Below are positions 49,261 to 57,905 of a stretch of DNA of 64,000 bases, one piece after another. Positions within the stretch are counted from its first letter, which is position 1; every line of letters begins with the position of its first letter. A program made the position numbers and the translations under genes. The notes under the pieces are model-generated. The model searched no databases. It had not been told where the DNA came from and worked only from the letters and a program-made list of their open reading frames with translations. Source of the DNA: Candidatus Nanoarchaeia archaeon (GTDB lineage: Archaea; Nanobdellota; Nanobdellia; Woesearchaeales; UBA525); contig JANQNB010000013.1 in NCBI GenBank assembly GCA_028279755.1, positions 1-64,000 of the forward strand, given 5' to 3'.

Positions 49261-49941
49261 CTATTTTCCAAATCGCACTTTCAATATCTCCCAGAGGATC
49301 GAGAACGAATTGAAGATGCTCTGGCCTTTGCCGCGCGCGTAGTCGTCGTACTTGATCGTCACTGGTATCTCGACATACCGCAGCTTTTTGCGGTGGATCT
49401 CGTACACGATCTCAGAAGCGTGCGCCATGCGGTCTCTGGTTATCTTGATGGCTTTCGCTGCTTTCGCATTCATCGCCCTGAAGCCGTTGTGCACGTCTGT
49501 CAGCTTGACGCGCAGGACAACGCGTTCGACGACGATCGCGCCTTTCAGCGTGACCCACTTGTACCAGGGCATGCCCGGGCTGTCGCCCAGAAAACGGCTG
49601 CCGAGAGCGACATCTGCCTTGCCTTGCACAACCGGAGAGACAAGCCTGGCGATCTCAGCGGCCTGATGCTGGCCATCACCATCATACGTCACGAGCACGT
49701 CAGCCTTCCGTTTCAACGCTTCCGTGATGCCAGTGCGCAATGCAGCGCCCTGTCCTTGATTCTTCTTGTGTCGCACGACGCGTGCGCCTGCGGAACGGGC
49801 GAGCTGAGATGTCTTGTCTTTCGAGCAGTCATCGACAACGATGACATTCTTGTAGCCGTGCCGTTTGAGATCCCTGACAACAGCGCCGATCGTCAATTGC
49901 TCATTAAAAGCCGCGACGACGATAAAAACCCGTGCTCCCAT
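49261..49941 (-). CDS. Glycosyltransferase family 2, dolichyl-phosphate sugar synthase type
   Basis: 226 residues. Fold GT-A: VVAAFNEQLTIG at the N-terminus, VDDCSKDKT, DGDGQH (the DxD-type metal site, about residues 88-93) and GSRFLGD. No membrane helices at the C-terminus, as in DPM1-like enzymes that load sugars on a lipid carrier. It lies downstream of AglB with its own TATA box, so it may provide the lipid-linked sugar for N-glycosylation. Confidence 0.9.
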   Translation of the reverse strand: MGARVFIVVAAFNEQLTIGAVVRDLKRHGYKNVIVVDDCSKDKTSQLARSAGARVVRHKKNQGQGAALRTGITEALKRKADVLVTYDGDGQHQAAEIARLVSPVVQGKADVALGSRFLGDSPGMPWYKWVTLKGAIVVERVVLRVKLTDVHNGFRAMNAKAAKAIKITRDRMAHASEIVYEIHRKKLRYVEIPVTIKYDDYARGKGQSIFNSFSILWEILKVRFGK

Positions 49942-49960
49942 CAGAAGCCAGAGAAAAAGG

Positions 49961-49971
49961 GGGTTTAAAGC
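49961..49971 (-). promoter_or_regulatory. TATA box for the GT2 gene
   Basis: GCTTTAAACCC in sense, centre 25 bases before the ATG at 49941. Confidence 0.5.
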
Positions 49972-49983
49972 TTTTATGAAAGA

Positions 49984-52947
49984 TCACACCAAGCCGTGCG
50001 CTTCGAGCTGTGTCCAGTCGACCTTCCAGACGAGGATGCGTCCCATGTTGAACGCGTTCTGGTCGCTGAACAGTTCGAACGCGGTCGTGCTGTAGCCTTC
50101 GAGGAAGAAGAGCCGGGTGAACATGCCGGCCGCATTGGCAGGATCGAGCATGAGCACGCGCGGCGTGCCTCGCGTGTCGATGAGGAATGCCTGGTTGAAG
50201 CTCGAGCTGCCCAGGTCGTGGGTCACCAGGTCGTCATCCTCTGTCAGGAGGAGCATGCGTGGTTTGGTTTCCAGGTTCTCGCCGACGCGCCGCCCGTTCT
50301 GGTAGAAGCCGAGCACGAGCCGTGAGCTGTTCATGTCAGTCAGGTTGATGACAAGGCCTTCGAGTACGCCCTGGCTTCCCTGCTGCTCGCCGAGGTTGAC
50401 GTTGATGCCGGTGCAGACCACCAGGGTGCCGTTCTCCTGATAGGTGCAGCCGCGCCAATTGCTCATCGGATAGCCGGGCCAGCTGCTGATCCAGGTGTTG
50501 ACTTCGCGCTGGTCTGACAAGGTCTGCATGTCGTAGTAGATGCTGTTGGCGAGTTCCTCGTCCCAGCCGTACTTCTCCTGCATTTTCAGCGAGGCCTCTG
50601 CCTGGTCGAGGAGCCGCATGTTCTGGTAGGCGTCAGCGCGCTTGAAGTTCCACGAGCCGAAGTGGCCCCACACGCCGCCCTTGCCGATCATGTCAGCGCT
50701 GGTGATGAAGTAATTCTCCGGCGGTTCGCAATGGGTGTGGTTGAGCACGACTTCCGTCTGCGCTTCAGACACGCCTTCCTCGAGCAGGCGAGCGCGCGCA
50801 TCGCCGGGCGGGAGCATGATGATCTCCTTGGTGAGCGCGATGGCAGTGTAGTAATCGTCTGTCGGCAGGCCTGCCCGCACGTCTTCGACCCCGAGATAGT
50901 TGCCGCAGTCGACCATGCGCAGGATGGCGAGCGCCTCTTTTTCGTCAGGCGTGATCAGGACGCGGCCGATCCAATGGGCATGGGGCACGTTTTGCGAACC
51001 GCCGTCGAACGTGACTGCGCGGTCAGCGACGTACTTGAACCAGTGGCCGAAGTCCCACCAGGAGTTGATGATCGCGTCTGGCGCGCTTTCCTGCTTGATC
51101 TTGGTCAGGGAGTTCCACCATGCGTCGCTCATCGAGGGCGCTTCCTGCAGGCCGATGGCATGCCCTTTCGCCACTGGCGGGATTAGGAGCAGGCTGAACA
51201 GGATGAACAATACCGGCGCGACCCAGAGCACTGAGAACTTCACGTTCTTGGTGAGCCAGTCGCGCAAGAGGCGATATGCAGCGCCGATCGCGATGCCGGC
51301 TGCGATGGCGAATGGTGGGATCAGGAGCAGGACGAAACGCACGCCTTTGGTCATGGTGAACACTGACGCGGCGAGCCAGAGGAAGAGGAAGAGGGCGTAT
51401 TTCACGTCGACTTCCCGCTCGTCCTTGAGCAGGAGCACAAAACCCACTGCGACAGGGACTGCCATGATGACGAGGAACTGGAAGATGCTGAGCGAGGCGC
51501 CCGGCCCCACCAGGTAGAGGCTGACGAACAGGCCGATGCCGAGCATGAGCCAGTCCTTGAGCAGGAGCCGGCCGCTCCGTGGCAGGAGCGTCGCGAGGAT
51601 GCCGAGCAGGGCCACCACGAAGAGGAACTTGCCGCCGATGCTGTTGATGATGCCGCTGATGGACGGCGCGTTCAGCTCTGCCACGGTTGTCTGTACGTTC
51701 GGCCAGAGATTGCCGACGTTCACCGCTGACTTGATCGCGCCAGTGGTTCGCACTGCGTTGAGCGGGGCTGAGAAGAAGGTGCTCACGCCCTTGAACAGGC
51801 TGACAAAGATGCCAGTGGAGACTACAAAACCGCCAAACGTGAGAGCCCAGGCCTTCATCCGGTCTGAGGTGAAGAAAGTCCGGAGTTCTTCCTTGTTCAC
51901 CAATTGCTTCAGGACGATGAATGCCAGGTATGCGAGCATGACCAGGAGGAAGATGTCGAAGAAGTACCACCATTCCCAGGCTGTCGCGAAGAGGCCGAAA
52001 CAGATGCCGGTCAGGCCGATGAAGATACCCCATCGTTTCCAGTCGCCCCAGGTGCATTCGAAGGCTTCGAGCAGGAACCAGCCGCAGAGCAGCGGGAAGA
52101 GGATGACGTAGGCGTCAGTGTCTGAGAATCCTGCCGCAGTACGGCCGATAAAGCCGGAATGGACCGCGACCAGCATCGCCGTGAAGAAGCCGCCGAGCAG
52201 GCCGGCTTTCCATTTACCGATGAAGAAGGCGGGAATCACCGCAAGGAGTGAGAAGATCACAGGGATCCAGAAGATGACACTGATGGGACGCGTGTCCGTG
52301 AAGATCGAGACGAACTTGTAGAGCAGCGTGGTCGCTTCGACGTGGAAACGGGTCTTTGACGGCGTGCCGATCGGCGCGTACATGTGCATATCATACGGCT
52401 CTCCATCGACGAGCACGTCGCCGACATGGCCATTCTCGATGTTGTTCTCGACCTGGCGGATGAACTGGTAGGGGTCGATAGCAAGCAGGTAGGTCTGTCC
52501 CTGCTCATCCTGCAGGCCTGCTTTGAAGAAGGCAGCAGTCTGCGCGACCTGCTGGTCAATCTGCTCCTTGTTCTCTTCAAGCGCGATCGCGAACTGCTCG
52601 TCCACCAATTGCTGCCGGTTCTGCGACGGCAGGTTGGGGTATTGCTGTGCCACCTGCGCGCTGATGCTGTTGCGCACAGAGTTTTCCACGCTGCTGCGCG
52701 CCCAGTTCTCAGTGGCGCCCATCTCAGCAGTGTAGGAACGGAAGAGGAAAGCAAGGAAGATCGGGAGCAGGATGAGGAGCACAGTCAGGACAGTGATGGC
52801 GGGTTTCTGGTATTGGGTCCAGAGCGCCATCGCCTGTTCTCCGAAGCTGGCTGGCGTGGGCTGTTCTGCACGTTTGTCAGCCTGCACTTCAGCGCGAGCA
52901 TGCTTGTGCTTCTGAGAACTGTGCTTCTTTCGCCGTGCCAATATCAC
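49984..52947 (-). CDS. aglB: Oligosaccharyltransferase AglB (STT3 family)
   Basis: 987 residues. Transfers lipid-linked glycan to Asn in N-x-S/T on the outer face. A basic N-terminal tail precedes ~13 membrane helices; early acidic motifs include DPYQFIRQVE and SDTDAY. The signature WWDFGHW (variant of WWDYG, about residue 646) opens the soluble C-terminal domain, which also holds NHTHCEPPENYF and DMIGKGGVWGHFG. The start is a GTG at 52947. The many sequons in the fibre protein at the window start are plausible targets. Confidence 0.95.
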   Translation of the reverse strand: MILARRKKHSSQKHKHARAEVQADKRAEQPTPASFGEQAMALWTQYQKPAITVLTVLLILLPIFLAFLFRSYTAEMGATENWARSSVENSVRNSISAQVAQQYPNLPSQNRQQLVDEQFAIALEENKEQIDQQVAQTAAFFKAGLQDEQGQTYLLAIDPYQFIRQVENNIENGHVGDVLVDGEPYDMHMYAPIGTPSKTRFHVEATTLLYKFVSIFTDTRPISVIFWIPVIFSLLAVIPAFFIGKWKAGLLGGFFTAMLVAVHSGFIGRTAAGFSDTDAYVILFPLLCGWFLLEAFECTWGDWKRWGIFIGLTGICFGLFATAWEWWYFFDIFLLVMLAYLAFIVLKQLVNKEELRTFFTSDRMKAWALTFGGFVVSTGIFVSLFKGVSTFFSAPLNAVRTTGAIKSAVNVGNLWPNVQTTVAELNAPSISGIINSIGGKFLFVVALLGILATLLPRSGRLLLKDWLMLGIGLFVSLYLVGPGASLSIFQFLVIMAVPVAVGFVLLLKDEREVDVKYALFLFLWLAASVFTMTKGVRFVLLLIPPFAIAAGIAIGAAYRLLRDWLTKNVKFSVLWVAPVLFILFSLLLIPPVAKGHAIGLQEAPSMSDAWWNSLTKIKQESAPDAIINSWWDFGHWFKYVADRAVTFDGGSQNVPHAHWIGRVLITPDEKEALAILRMVDCGNYLGVEDVRAGLPTDDYYTAIALTKEIIMLPPGDARARLLEEGVSEAQTEVVLNHTHCEPPENYFITSADMIGKGGVWGHFGSWNFKRADAYQNMRLLDQAEASLKMQEKYGWDEELANSIYYDMQTLSDQREVNTWISSWPGYPMSNWRGCTYQENGTLVVCTGINVNLGEQQGSQGVLEGLVINLTDMNSSRLVLGFYQNGRRVGENLETKPRMLLLTEDDDLVTHDLGSSSFNQAFLIDTRGTPRVLMLDPANAAGMFTRLFFLEGYSTTAFELFSDQNAFNMGRILVWKVDWTQLEAHGLV

Positions 52948-52973
52948 CCACCCAAGGGAGAGCGACCCAGAGC

Positions 52974-52985
52974 GGTTTAAAAAGC
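52974..52985 (-). promoter_or_regulatory. TATA box for aglB
   Basis: GCTTTTTAAACC in sense, centre about 32 bases upstream of the GTG start. Confidence 0.5.
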
Positions 52986-52997
52986 TATTGTTGGGCG

Positions 52998-54746
52998 CTA
53001 CCGTCCGGCCTTGTTGAACAGGGTTTCCCGGAAGTCGAAGCCGAAGGCTCGTGGGGAGACGATGATGATCGGCGGGGCTTGCACCCGCTTGAAATAGCTC
53101 TGCTTGATCGCGGCAAAGGTGCTCTGGACAAGCCGTGAGAATTCGTCAGCATCCACCTTGTCATAGACGCTTTTGCCCTGCGGGTCGGGGGTCCACAACT
53201 CTGGATCAAGCTTCTGCTGCGTGAATGCTGCGACAAGTTCTGCCGGGCTGCGCAGGCGCTCGACCAGCTCAACCCCGATCGGAGATTCTATATAATAGTC
53301 GAAAGGGTCGCCTTTGCCTGCATCCACGTCCTGCTCTGCTGAGAGCTCTGCTGAAGGCGCGATGGTGAAGATGTCCTCGGGAATCACTGCTTTCCCGGCA
53401 AGCTCGTTCACATGGCGGCCGAGGGCGTAGACATCGAGCTTGTTCACATCGCCGAGCGGCATGAACGCGCCGATGATGTCCCCATACAGGGTAGCGTAGC
53501 CGCGCTGGAATTCTGTCTTGTTCCCGTTGCCCACGACCATGTAGCCCCGTTCCTGGCTGTATTGCATCAGGATGTTGCCTCGTTCCCGGGCCTGCATGTT
53601 CTCGATCGTGAGCGTGCCGGGCGCGCTCCCCGAGTTCGCTGTCAGGTCGGCGATCTTCTTGTCCACGACTTCCTGGATCGGGTGCACCAGGTATTCGCAG
53701 CCGAGGTTCTTGGCGAGCTGTGCTGCCGCTCCTTTCGTGGTTGCGCTGTTGAACTGGGAGGGCATGTTGATGCAGAGCACCGTGTCCTTGCCCAGGGCTT
53801 CGACCATGAGCGCCGCATCCACTGCTGAGTCGACCCCGCCGCTCAGGCCGAGCACAACGCCCTTGAACACGCCGCTCTTGTCATAGAAGTCCTTGATGGC
53901 GAACACGAGCGCCTTGTGCAGCTCTGCGACACCAGTCTCGACTGTTGGCATGTTCTTATTGTCAGAGACACATAGGCATTCCTCGAACTGCGGGCTCTGC
54001 TGCACGAGCTCGCCCGTGCTGTCCAGGATGAAGCTGCCGCCGTCGAAGAGGATGATGTTCTTGCCGTTGTCCTGCGCACCGACTGTGTTGCAGTACACGA
54101 GCGGCAGGCATGTCTCGCGAACGCGCCGTTTCGCCACCTCGATGCGCTCCGCGCGCTTGCCAAGATAGTAGGGGCTGCTGTTCAGCACGAGCAGCACGTC
54201 GGCGCCTTGTTCCTTAAGCAGCTGCGCCGGTTTCAGTTCCTCGTCGTCGTCCCAGATGTCCTGGCAGATGAGGATGCCGGCCTTGATCGTGCGGTTCGTG
54301 AGCGGCAGCTCGACCGGCGCGATCTCGTCAGCGCTTCCTGGCACGTAATGCCTGCTGTCGTCGAGAACCCCGTCATCGATGAGGAAAGTCTTCTTGCCGC
54401 GCGCGATGACCTTGCCGTCTGCGCACACTGCGTACGCATTGTACCGGGTGAAGAAGCCGTCTTTCATGCGCTTGCTCTCAGCGTCGATATAGCCGAGCAC
54501 GACCACGATGCCCTGCGCTGCTGCCGCGATTTCCTTCTCGACCGCGTCGAGGTTCTCCTGGATGAAGGCCAGGCGCTTGTGCTTGTCCCCAATGGAGTAC
54601 GCGGTCACGACTGTTTCCGGGAAGACCAGGATCTCGACTCCTTGCTGTTTCGCGCGTGCGATCTGGGCAAGAATCTTCTTAGTGTTCCCGGCGATGTCGC
54701 CTGGGTAGGGATTAAGCTGGCCGATGCCAATGCGTGGCAAGTCCAT
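52998..54746 (-). CDS. nadE: NAD synthetase, glutamine-hydrolysing
   Basis: 582 residues, two domains. The nitrilase-type glutaminase (1-270) has catalytic Glu in FPETVV, Lys in KKTFLIDD and Cys in LICQDIWDDD. The synthetase domain has the P-loop-like LSGGVDSAVD (about residues 303-312) and NKTEFQRGYATLYGD. It makes NAD from deamido-NAD with ammonia from glutamine. Many archaea have the ammonia-only form, so the two-domain type is the bacterial/eukaryotic style. A TATA box sits 27 bases upstream. Confidence 0.95.
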   Translation of the reverse strand: MDLPRIGIGQLNPYPGDIAGNTKKILAQIARAKQQGVEILVFPETVVTAYSIGDKHKRLAFIQENLDAVEKEIAAAAQGIVVVLGYIDAESKRMKDGFFTRYNAYAVCADGKVIARGKKTFLIDDGVLDDSRHYVPGSADEIAPVELPLTNRTIKAGILICQDIWDDDEELKPAQLLKEQGADVLLVLNSSPYYLGKRAERIEVAKRRVRETCLPLVYCNTVGAQDNGKNIILFDGGSFILDSTGELVQQSPQFEECLCVSDNKNMPTVETGVAELHKALVFAIKDFYDKSGVFKGVVLGLSGGVDSAVDAALMVEALGKDTVLCINMPSQFNSATTKGAAAQLAKNLGCEYLVHPIQEVVDKKIADLTANSGSAPGTLTIENMQARERGNILMQYSQERGYMVVGNGNKTEFQRGYATLYGDIIGAFMPLGDVNKLDVYALGRHVNELAGKAVIPEDIFTIAPSAELSAEQDVDAGKGDPFDYYIESPIGVELVERLRSPAELVAAFTQQKLDPELWTPDPQGKSVYDKVDADEFSRLVQSTFAAIKQSYFKRVQAPPIIIVSPRAFGFDFRETLFNKAGR

Positions 54747-54767
54747 ATCGTCGCTGGAGGGTCAGAC

Positions 54768-54778
54768 GGTTTTTAAGG
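54768..54778 (-). promoter_or_regulatory. TATA box for nadE
   Basis: CCTTAAAAACC in sense (54768-54778), centre about 27 bases upstream of the ATG at 54746. Confidence 0.5.
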
Positions 54779-54832
54779 CTTCTGGAACAGGATTCCGCAA
54801 AGCACTTTGCTGAGAAATGAGTGCCTTTAAGA

Positions 54833-55942
54833 ATGGAAGCGTCCACTGCTTTGGAGGTGAAACGACCGAGCGTGTGCTACGCCAACCCGGCATTCCTCAT
54901 GCGACGCCCGATCAGCGAGCTGCTCGCACTCCAGGAAGGCGAGCGTCAACTTGGATTGCTCATCCCGGCAAAGCGAGGAAAGCTTGACAAGCGGCTGTAT
55001 CACACCGGCTTGTTCAAGAATGTAGAGCTGCTTGGCTACCGCGCTCTCAGCATTCCTGTACCGTTCGAATGGCCGATCCCGATGTTCAGCTTTTTCAGCG
55101 CTGCGAGAAAGGCCTTGAGAGAGTATGATGTCGTGCATGCCTGGGCGCATTTCTACCCGAGCACCTTAATCCTGATGTTCCTCAGCTTGTTCTATCCCAA
55201 GACAAAGATCATCCTCACCATGGATACTCTGCCAGGCTATTCGTTCAAGCCAGGAAGCGTGCTCACCTTCCTGTTCAAGCTTTTCACCTGGACAGCTGGC
55301 AGAATCATCTATTGGGCGCCGGATACGATCACGCTCTATGGAAAAGCGCTGCTCCCGCACGCGCGACGCAGCGGCATCAACATGCAGAAGGTCACGGTGA
55401 TCCCGACCGGGATGCTCGTGCACAAGCTGCCAGCGAGGGCAAAGAAAGGTGCACACCCAAGCGTCCTCTATGTTGGCTTGCTCAATCCGCGGAAGCGTGT
55501 CCAAGACATACTTGAAGTAGCCCGCCGGCTGCCGGATGCGCGTTTCCTCATCGCTGGCGACGGCCTGTCACGGAAACAGCTCGAGCGCAAGGCTCCTGGC
55601 AACGTGCGTTTTCTCGGCTGGCGCAAGGACGTGCTCAAACTCCTCAGCAGGGCTGACGTCTTCCTCTTTCCCAGCAGTGCCGAAGGCCTGCCGGGCGTGG
55701 TGATGGAAGCCATGCTTGCCGGCACGCCGGTCGTGACCACGAGGATTCCGTGCACGACCGACCTGATCAGGGACAAGAAAGAAGGATTCCTCTGCAGTGT
55801 CGGCGACACAACAGCGATGGCTCGGGCTGTGCAGCAAGCCTTGAACAACAAGCGTGTCGCTGCAGCGGCGAAGCGGCGGATCACTACACTGTACAACTGG
55901 AAGAAGATCCTGCCGATGTACACACAGCTCTATGCGCGCTGA
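54833..55942 (+). CDS. Glycosyltransferase family 4
   Basis: 369 residues. GT-B fold: an N-terminal acceptor domain, then the C-terminal donor domain with VLYVGLLNPRKRVQDILEVA, FLGWRKDVL and the E-x7-E-type motif in PSSAEGLPGVVMEAMLAGTP. Start uncertain: a GTG at 54857 (reading MKRPSVCYANPAF) has a strong GGAGGTGA overlap and fits a TATA-like CCTTTAAG 27-30 bases upstream, so the protein may be 8 residues shorter. It should add a sugar to the surface glycan; donor unknown. Confidence 0.9.
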   Translation: MEASTALEVKRPSVCYANPAFLMRRPISELLALQEGERQLGLLIPAKRGKLDKRLYHTGLFKNVELLGYRALSIPVPFEWPIPMFSFFSAARKALREYDVVHAWAHFYPSTLILMFLSLFYPKTKIILTMDTLPGYSFKPGSVLTFLFKLFTWTAGRIIYWAPDTITLYGKALLPHARRSGINMQKVTVIPTGMLVHKLPARAKKGAHPSVLYVGLLNPRKRVQDILEVARRLPDARFLIAGDGLSRKQLERKAPGNVRFLGWRKDVLKLLSRADVFLFPSSAEGLPGVVMEAMLAGTPVVTTRIPCTTDLIRDKKEGFLCSVGDTTAMARAVQQALNNKRVAAAAKRRITTLYNWKKILPMYTQLYAR

Positions 55943-56775
55943 GCATGCGTCTGCTGGACCAAGTCTGCATAGGCGGTGAGAGAGAATCCGAGTTTCTTGA
56001 GTTTGGCGTTGCCAAGATGCAGGCGTCGCGGCACCTCAGCAAGGTGGCACGGAGCCACGCTGAACTCGCGACCGGTCTGGTAGACTGCCTCTATCTGTTC
56101 TGCCATCGCTGCATATGAGAGGAAGTCGTCGCCGGCAAGGTGAAGGATGCCTTCACGTTTCTTGTCTATGAGGCTTGCGATGATACTGATCACATCCTCG
56201 ACATAGATCGGGGCGCGGTACACGTCATCGAAGACAGTGAGCTCTTTGTCGCTGAGGAAGAGGCTGAGAAAATTGTCGTGCTCTCCCTCGAGAATCGGGC
56301 CTTGCACTGCTGCCAGCCGTAGGATGAGGTAGCGGGTAAGCTGCTGCACGATTTTTTCTGCCTCAGCTTTCGATCTACCGTACTCGTTGATCGGGTCTGG
56401 CGTGTCGGTTTCAGCATAGGATTCCTTGGCCCCGGAAAAGACCTGTTCTGTGGAGAAGAGGATGACGCGCGTGTCAGGCGCGCTCGCTCTCACCGCGTCT
56501 GCCACATGCTGCACCCCGTCAATATTGGTCTGTTGTATCAATGCTGGCTCGCTCTTGTTCGTCGAGATGGCAGCTGCGAGAATGATGATCTCTGGCCGGA
56601 TTCGTTTGACGACTTCCTGGACGCTTTCCTTGTTGGTGAGATCGAGCGCTTCCTGCTGTTTGAACTCAGAATTCGGTCTGGTATGATACGTGGCAGTGAT
56701 GTCATGTCGTGCCAATGCCGGAAGAAGACGCTTGCCGATGTAGGAATTCGCGCCGATCAGGAGGACTCGTGCCAC
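55930..56775 (-). CDS. dTDP-4-dehydrorhamnose reductase-like (RmlD family SDR)
   Basis: 281 residues. Starts MARVLLIGANSYIGKRL with the Rossmann G-x2-x3-G; catalytic Tyr-Lys in YGRSKAEAEK; FSTEQVFSGA and YRAPIYVEDV are RmlD-like. It may make dTDP-rhamnose or another deoxysugar; no rmlA/B/C genes are in the window. GTG start, with a TATA box 26 bases upstream. It overlaps the convergent GT4 gene by 13 bases. Confidence 0.85.
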   Translation of the reverse strand: MARVLLIGANSYIGKRLLPALARHDITATYHTRPNSEFKQQEALDLTNKESVQEVVKRIRPEIIILAAAISTNKSEPALIQQTNIDGVQHVADAVRASAPDTRVILFSTEQVFSGAKESYAETDTPDPINEYGRSKAEAEKIVQQLTRYLILRLAAVQGPILEGEHDNFLSLFLSDKELTVFDDVYRAPIYVEDVISIIASLIDKKREGILHLAGDDFLSYAAMAEQIEAVYQTGREFSVAPCHLAEVPRRLHLGNAKLKKLGFSLTAYADLVQQTHAQRA

Positions 56776-56796
56776 CTCGTGGCGAAAGAAAATCTT

Positions 56797-56806
56797 CTTT
56801 AAAAGG
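56797..56806 (-). promoter_or_regulatory. TATA box for the RmlD-like gene
   Basis: CCTTTTAAAG in sense, centre 26 bases upstream of the GTG at 56775. Confidence 0.55.
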
Positions 56807-56830
56807 ATTTGGATGTCTGTTCCCGAAGAC

Positions 56831-56838
56831 TTTAAAAG
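56831..56838 (+). promoter_or_regulatory. TATA box for the CapD-like operon
   Basis: TTTAAAAG, centre 27-28 bases before the ATG at 56862. Confidence 0.6.
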
Positions 56839-56842
56839 ACTA

Positions 56843-56856
56843 GCACGTTAACGTGC
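56843..56856. promoter_or_regulatory. 14-bp perfect palindrome between TATA box and start codon
   Basis: GCACGTTAACGTGC, lying at about -19 to -6 relative to the likely transcription start of the CapD-like gene. A bound dimer there would block polymerase loading, so a repressor operator is likely. Confidence 0.55.
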
Positions 56857-56861
56857 AAGAC

Positions 56862-57893
56862 ATGGCGAATCAGGCAGCGCTGAGCAAGGCCTTCAAGGGC
56901 AAGACCATTCTCGTCACCGGCGGCTGCGGCAGCATCGGCTCTGAGATCGTGCGGCAAGTGCTCGAATTCGATCCGGAGGAGGTGCGGATCTTTGACCATA
57001 GCGAAGACAGCCATTTCCGTCTCAGCCAGAACCTGCAGTCAGAGCGCATCACCCATCTCATCGGCGACATCCGGGATCTCGAACGCGTCGTGATGGCGAT
57101 GGAAGGCGTTGACATCGTGTTCCACGCTGCCGCGCTGAAGCACGTGCCGTACTGCGAGTACAACCCGTACGAGGCGGTCAACACGAACGTGATCGGCACC
57201 AAGAATCTCGTGGATGCGGCGATCAAGCAGCACATCGGCACCTTCATCAGCATCTCGACCGACAAGGCGGTCAATCCGATCAACACGATGGGCGCAGCCA
57301 AGCTCCTGAGTGAGAAGATCGTCACCAACGCGCCCCTGGGCAAGAGCAAGGTGAAGTTCTGCTGCGTCCGTTTCGGCAATGTCCTCGCCAGTTCCGGCAG
57401 CATCATCCCGATCTTCCAGCAGCAGATCGAAGAGGGCGACACGATCACCATCACGCATCCGGACATGACCCGTTTCTTCATGTGCATGGAAGAAGCGGTT
57501 GCGCTCGTGCTCCGCGCAGTGCTCCATGTCGAGAACGGCGAGATCTTCATCCTGAAGATGCCTGCTTTGAAGATCACAGACCTGGCAGCGGTTGTCGTGG
57601 AAGAGCTCGCGCCGCAATGCGGCAAGGATCCGAAGCAGATCAAGCAGCAGATCATCGGGATCCGGCCTGGCGAGAAGCTCCACGAAGCCCTGATGAGCGA
57701 GGAAGAAGCAGCCTATATGACCGAGCTGAAGGACATGCTTGTCCTCCACAATTCGACGCTCAGCCATTTCGGCATGAACGGCGCAACACGGCGTTCCGAG
57801 AAAGTGCAGCTCAAGGATTACAATTCTGATACAGTCCCTCATCTCTCGAAAGAGGATATTCGCAAGACGCTCAAGGACAACAAGGTCCTCTGA
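56862..57893 (+). CDS. Nucleotide-sugar 4,6-dehydratase (CapD/PseB/FlaA1-like)
   Basis: 343 residues. Extended SDR: TGGCGSIGSEIVRQVL at the N-terminus, HAAALKHVPYCEYNPYEAV, SISTDKAVNPINTMGAAKLL (Met in place of the usual catalytic Tyr, as in PseB/FlaA1-type enzymes), VRFGNVLASSGS, and HPDMTRFFMCMEEA. Acts on UDP-GlcNAc-type donors. The ATG at 56862 follows a TATA box by ~27 bases and a perfect palindrome. Starts a four-gene operon. Confidence 0.92.
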   Translation: MANQAALSKAFKGKTILVTGGCGSIGSEIVRQVLEFDPEEVRIFDHSEDSHFRLSQNLQSERITHLIGDIRDLERVVMAMEGVDIVFHAAALKHVPYCEYNPYEAVNTNVIGTKNLVDAAIKQHIGTFISISTDKAVNPINTMGAAKLLSEKIVTNAPLGKSKVKFCCVRFGNVLASSGSIIPIFQQQIEEGDTITITHPDMTRFFMCMEEAVALVLRAVLHVENGEIFILKMPALKITDLAAVVVEELAPQCGKDPKQIKQQIIGIRPGEKLHEALMSEEEAAYMTELKDMLVLHNSTLSHFGMNGATRRSEKVQLKDYNSDTVPHLSKEDIRKTLKDNKVL

Positions 57894-57905
57894 GGTGGCA
57901 TCTGC

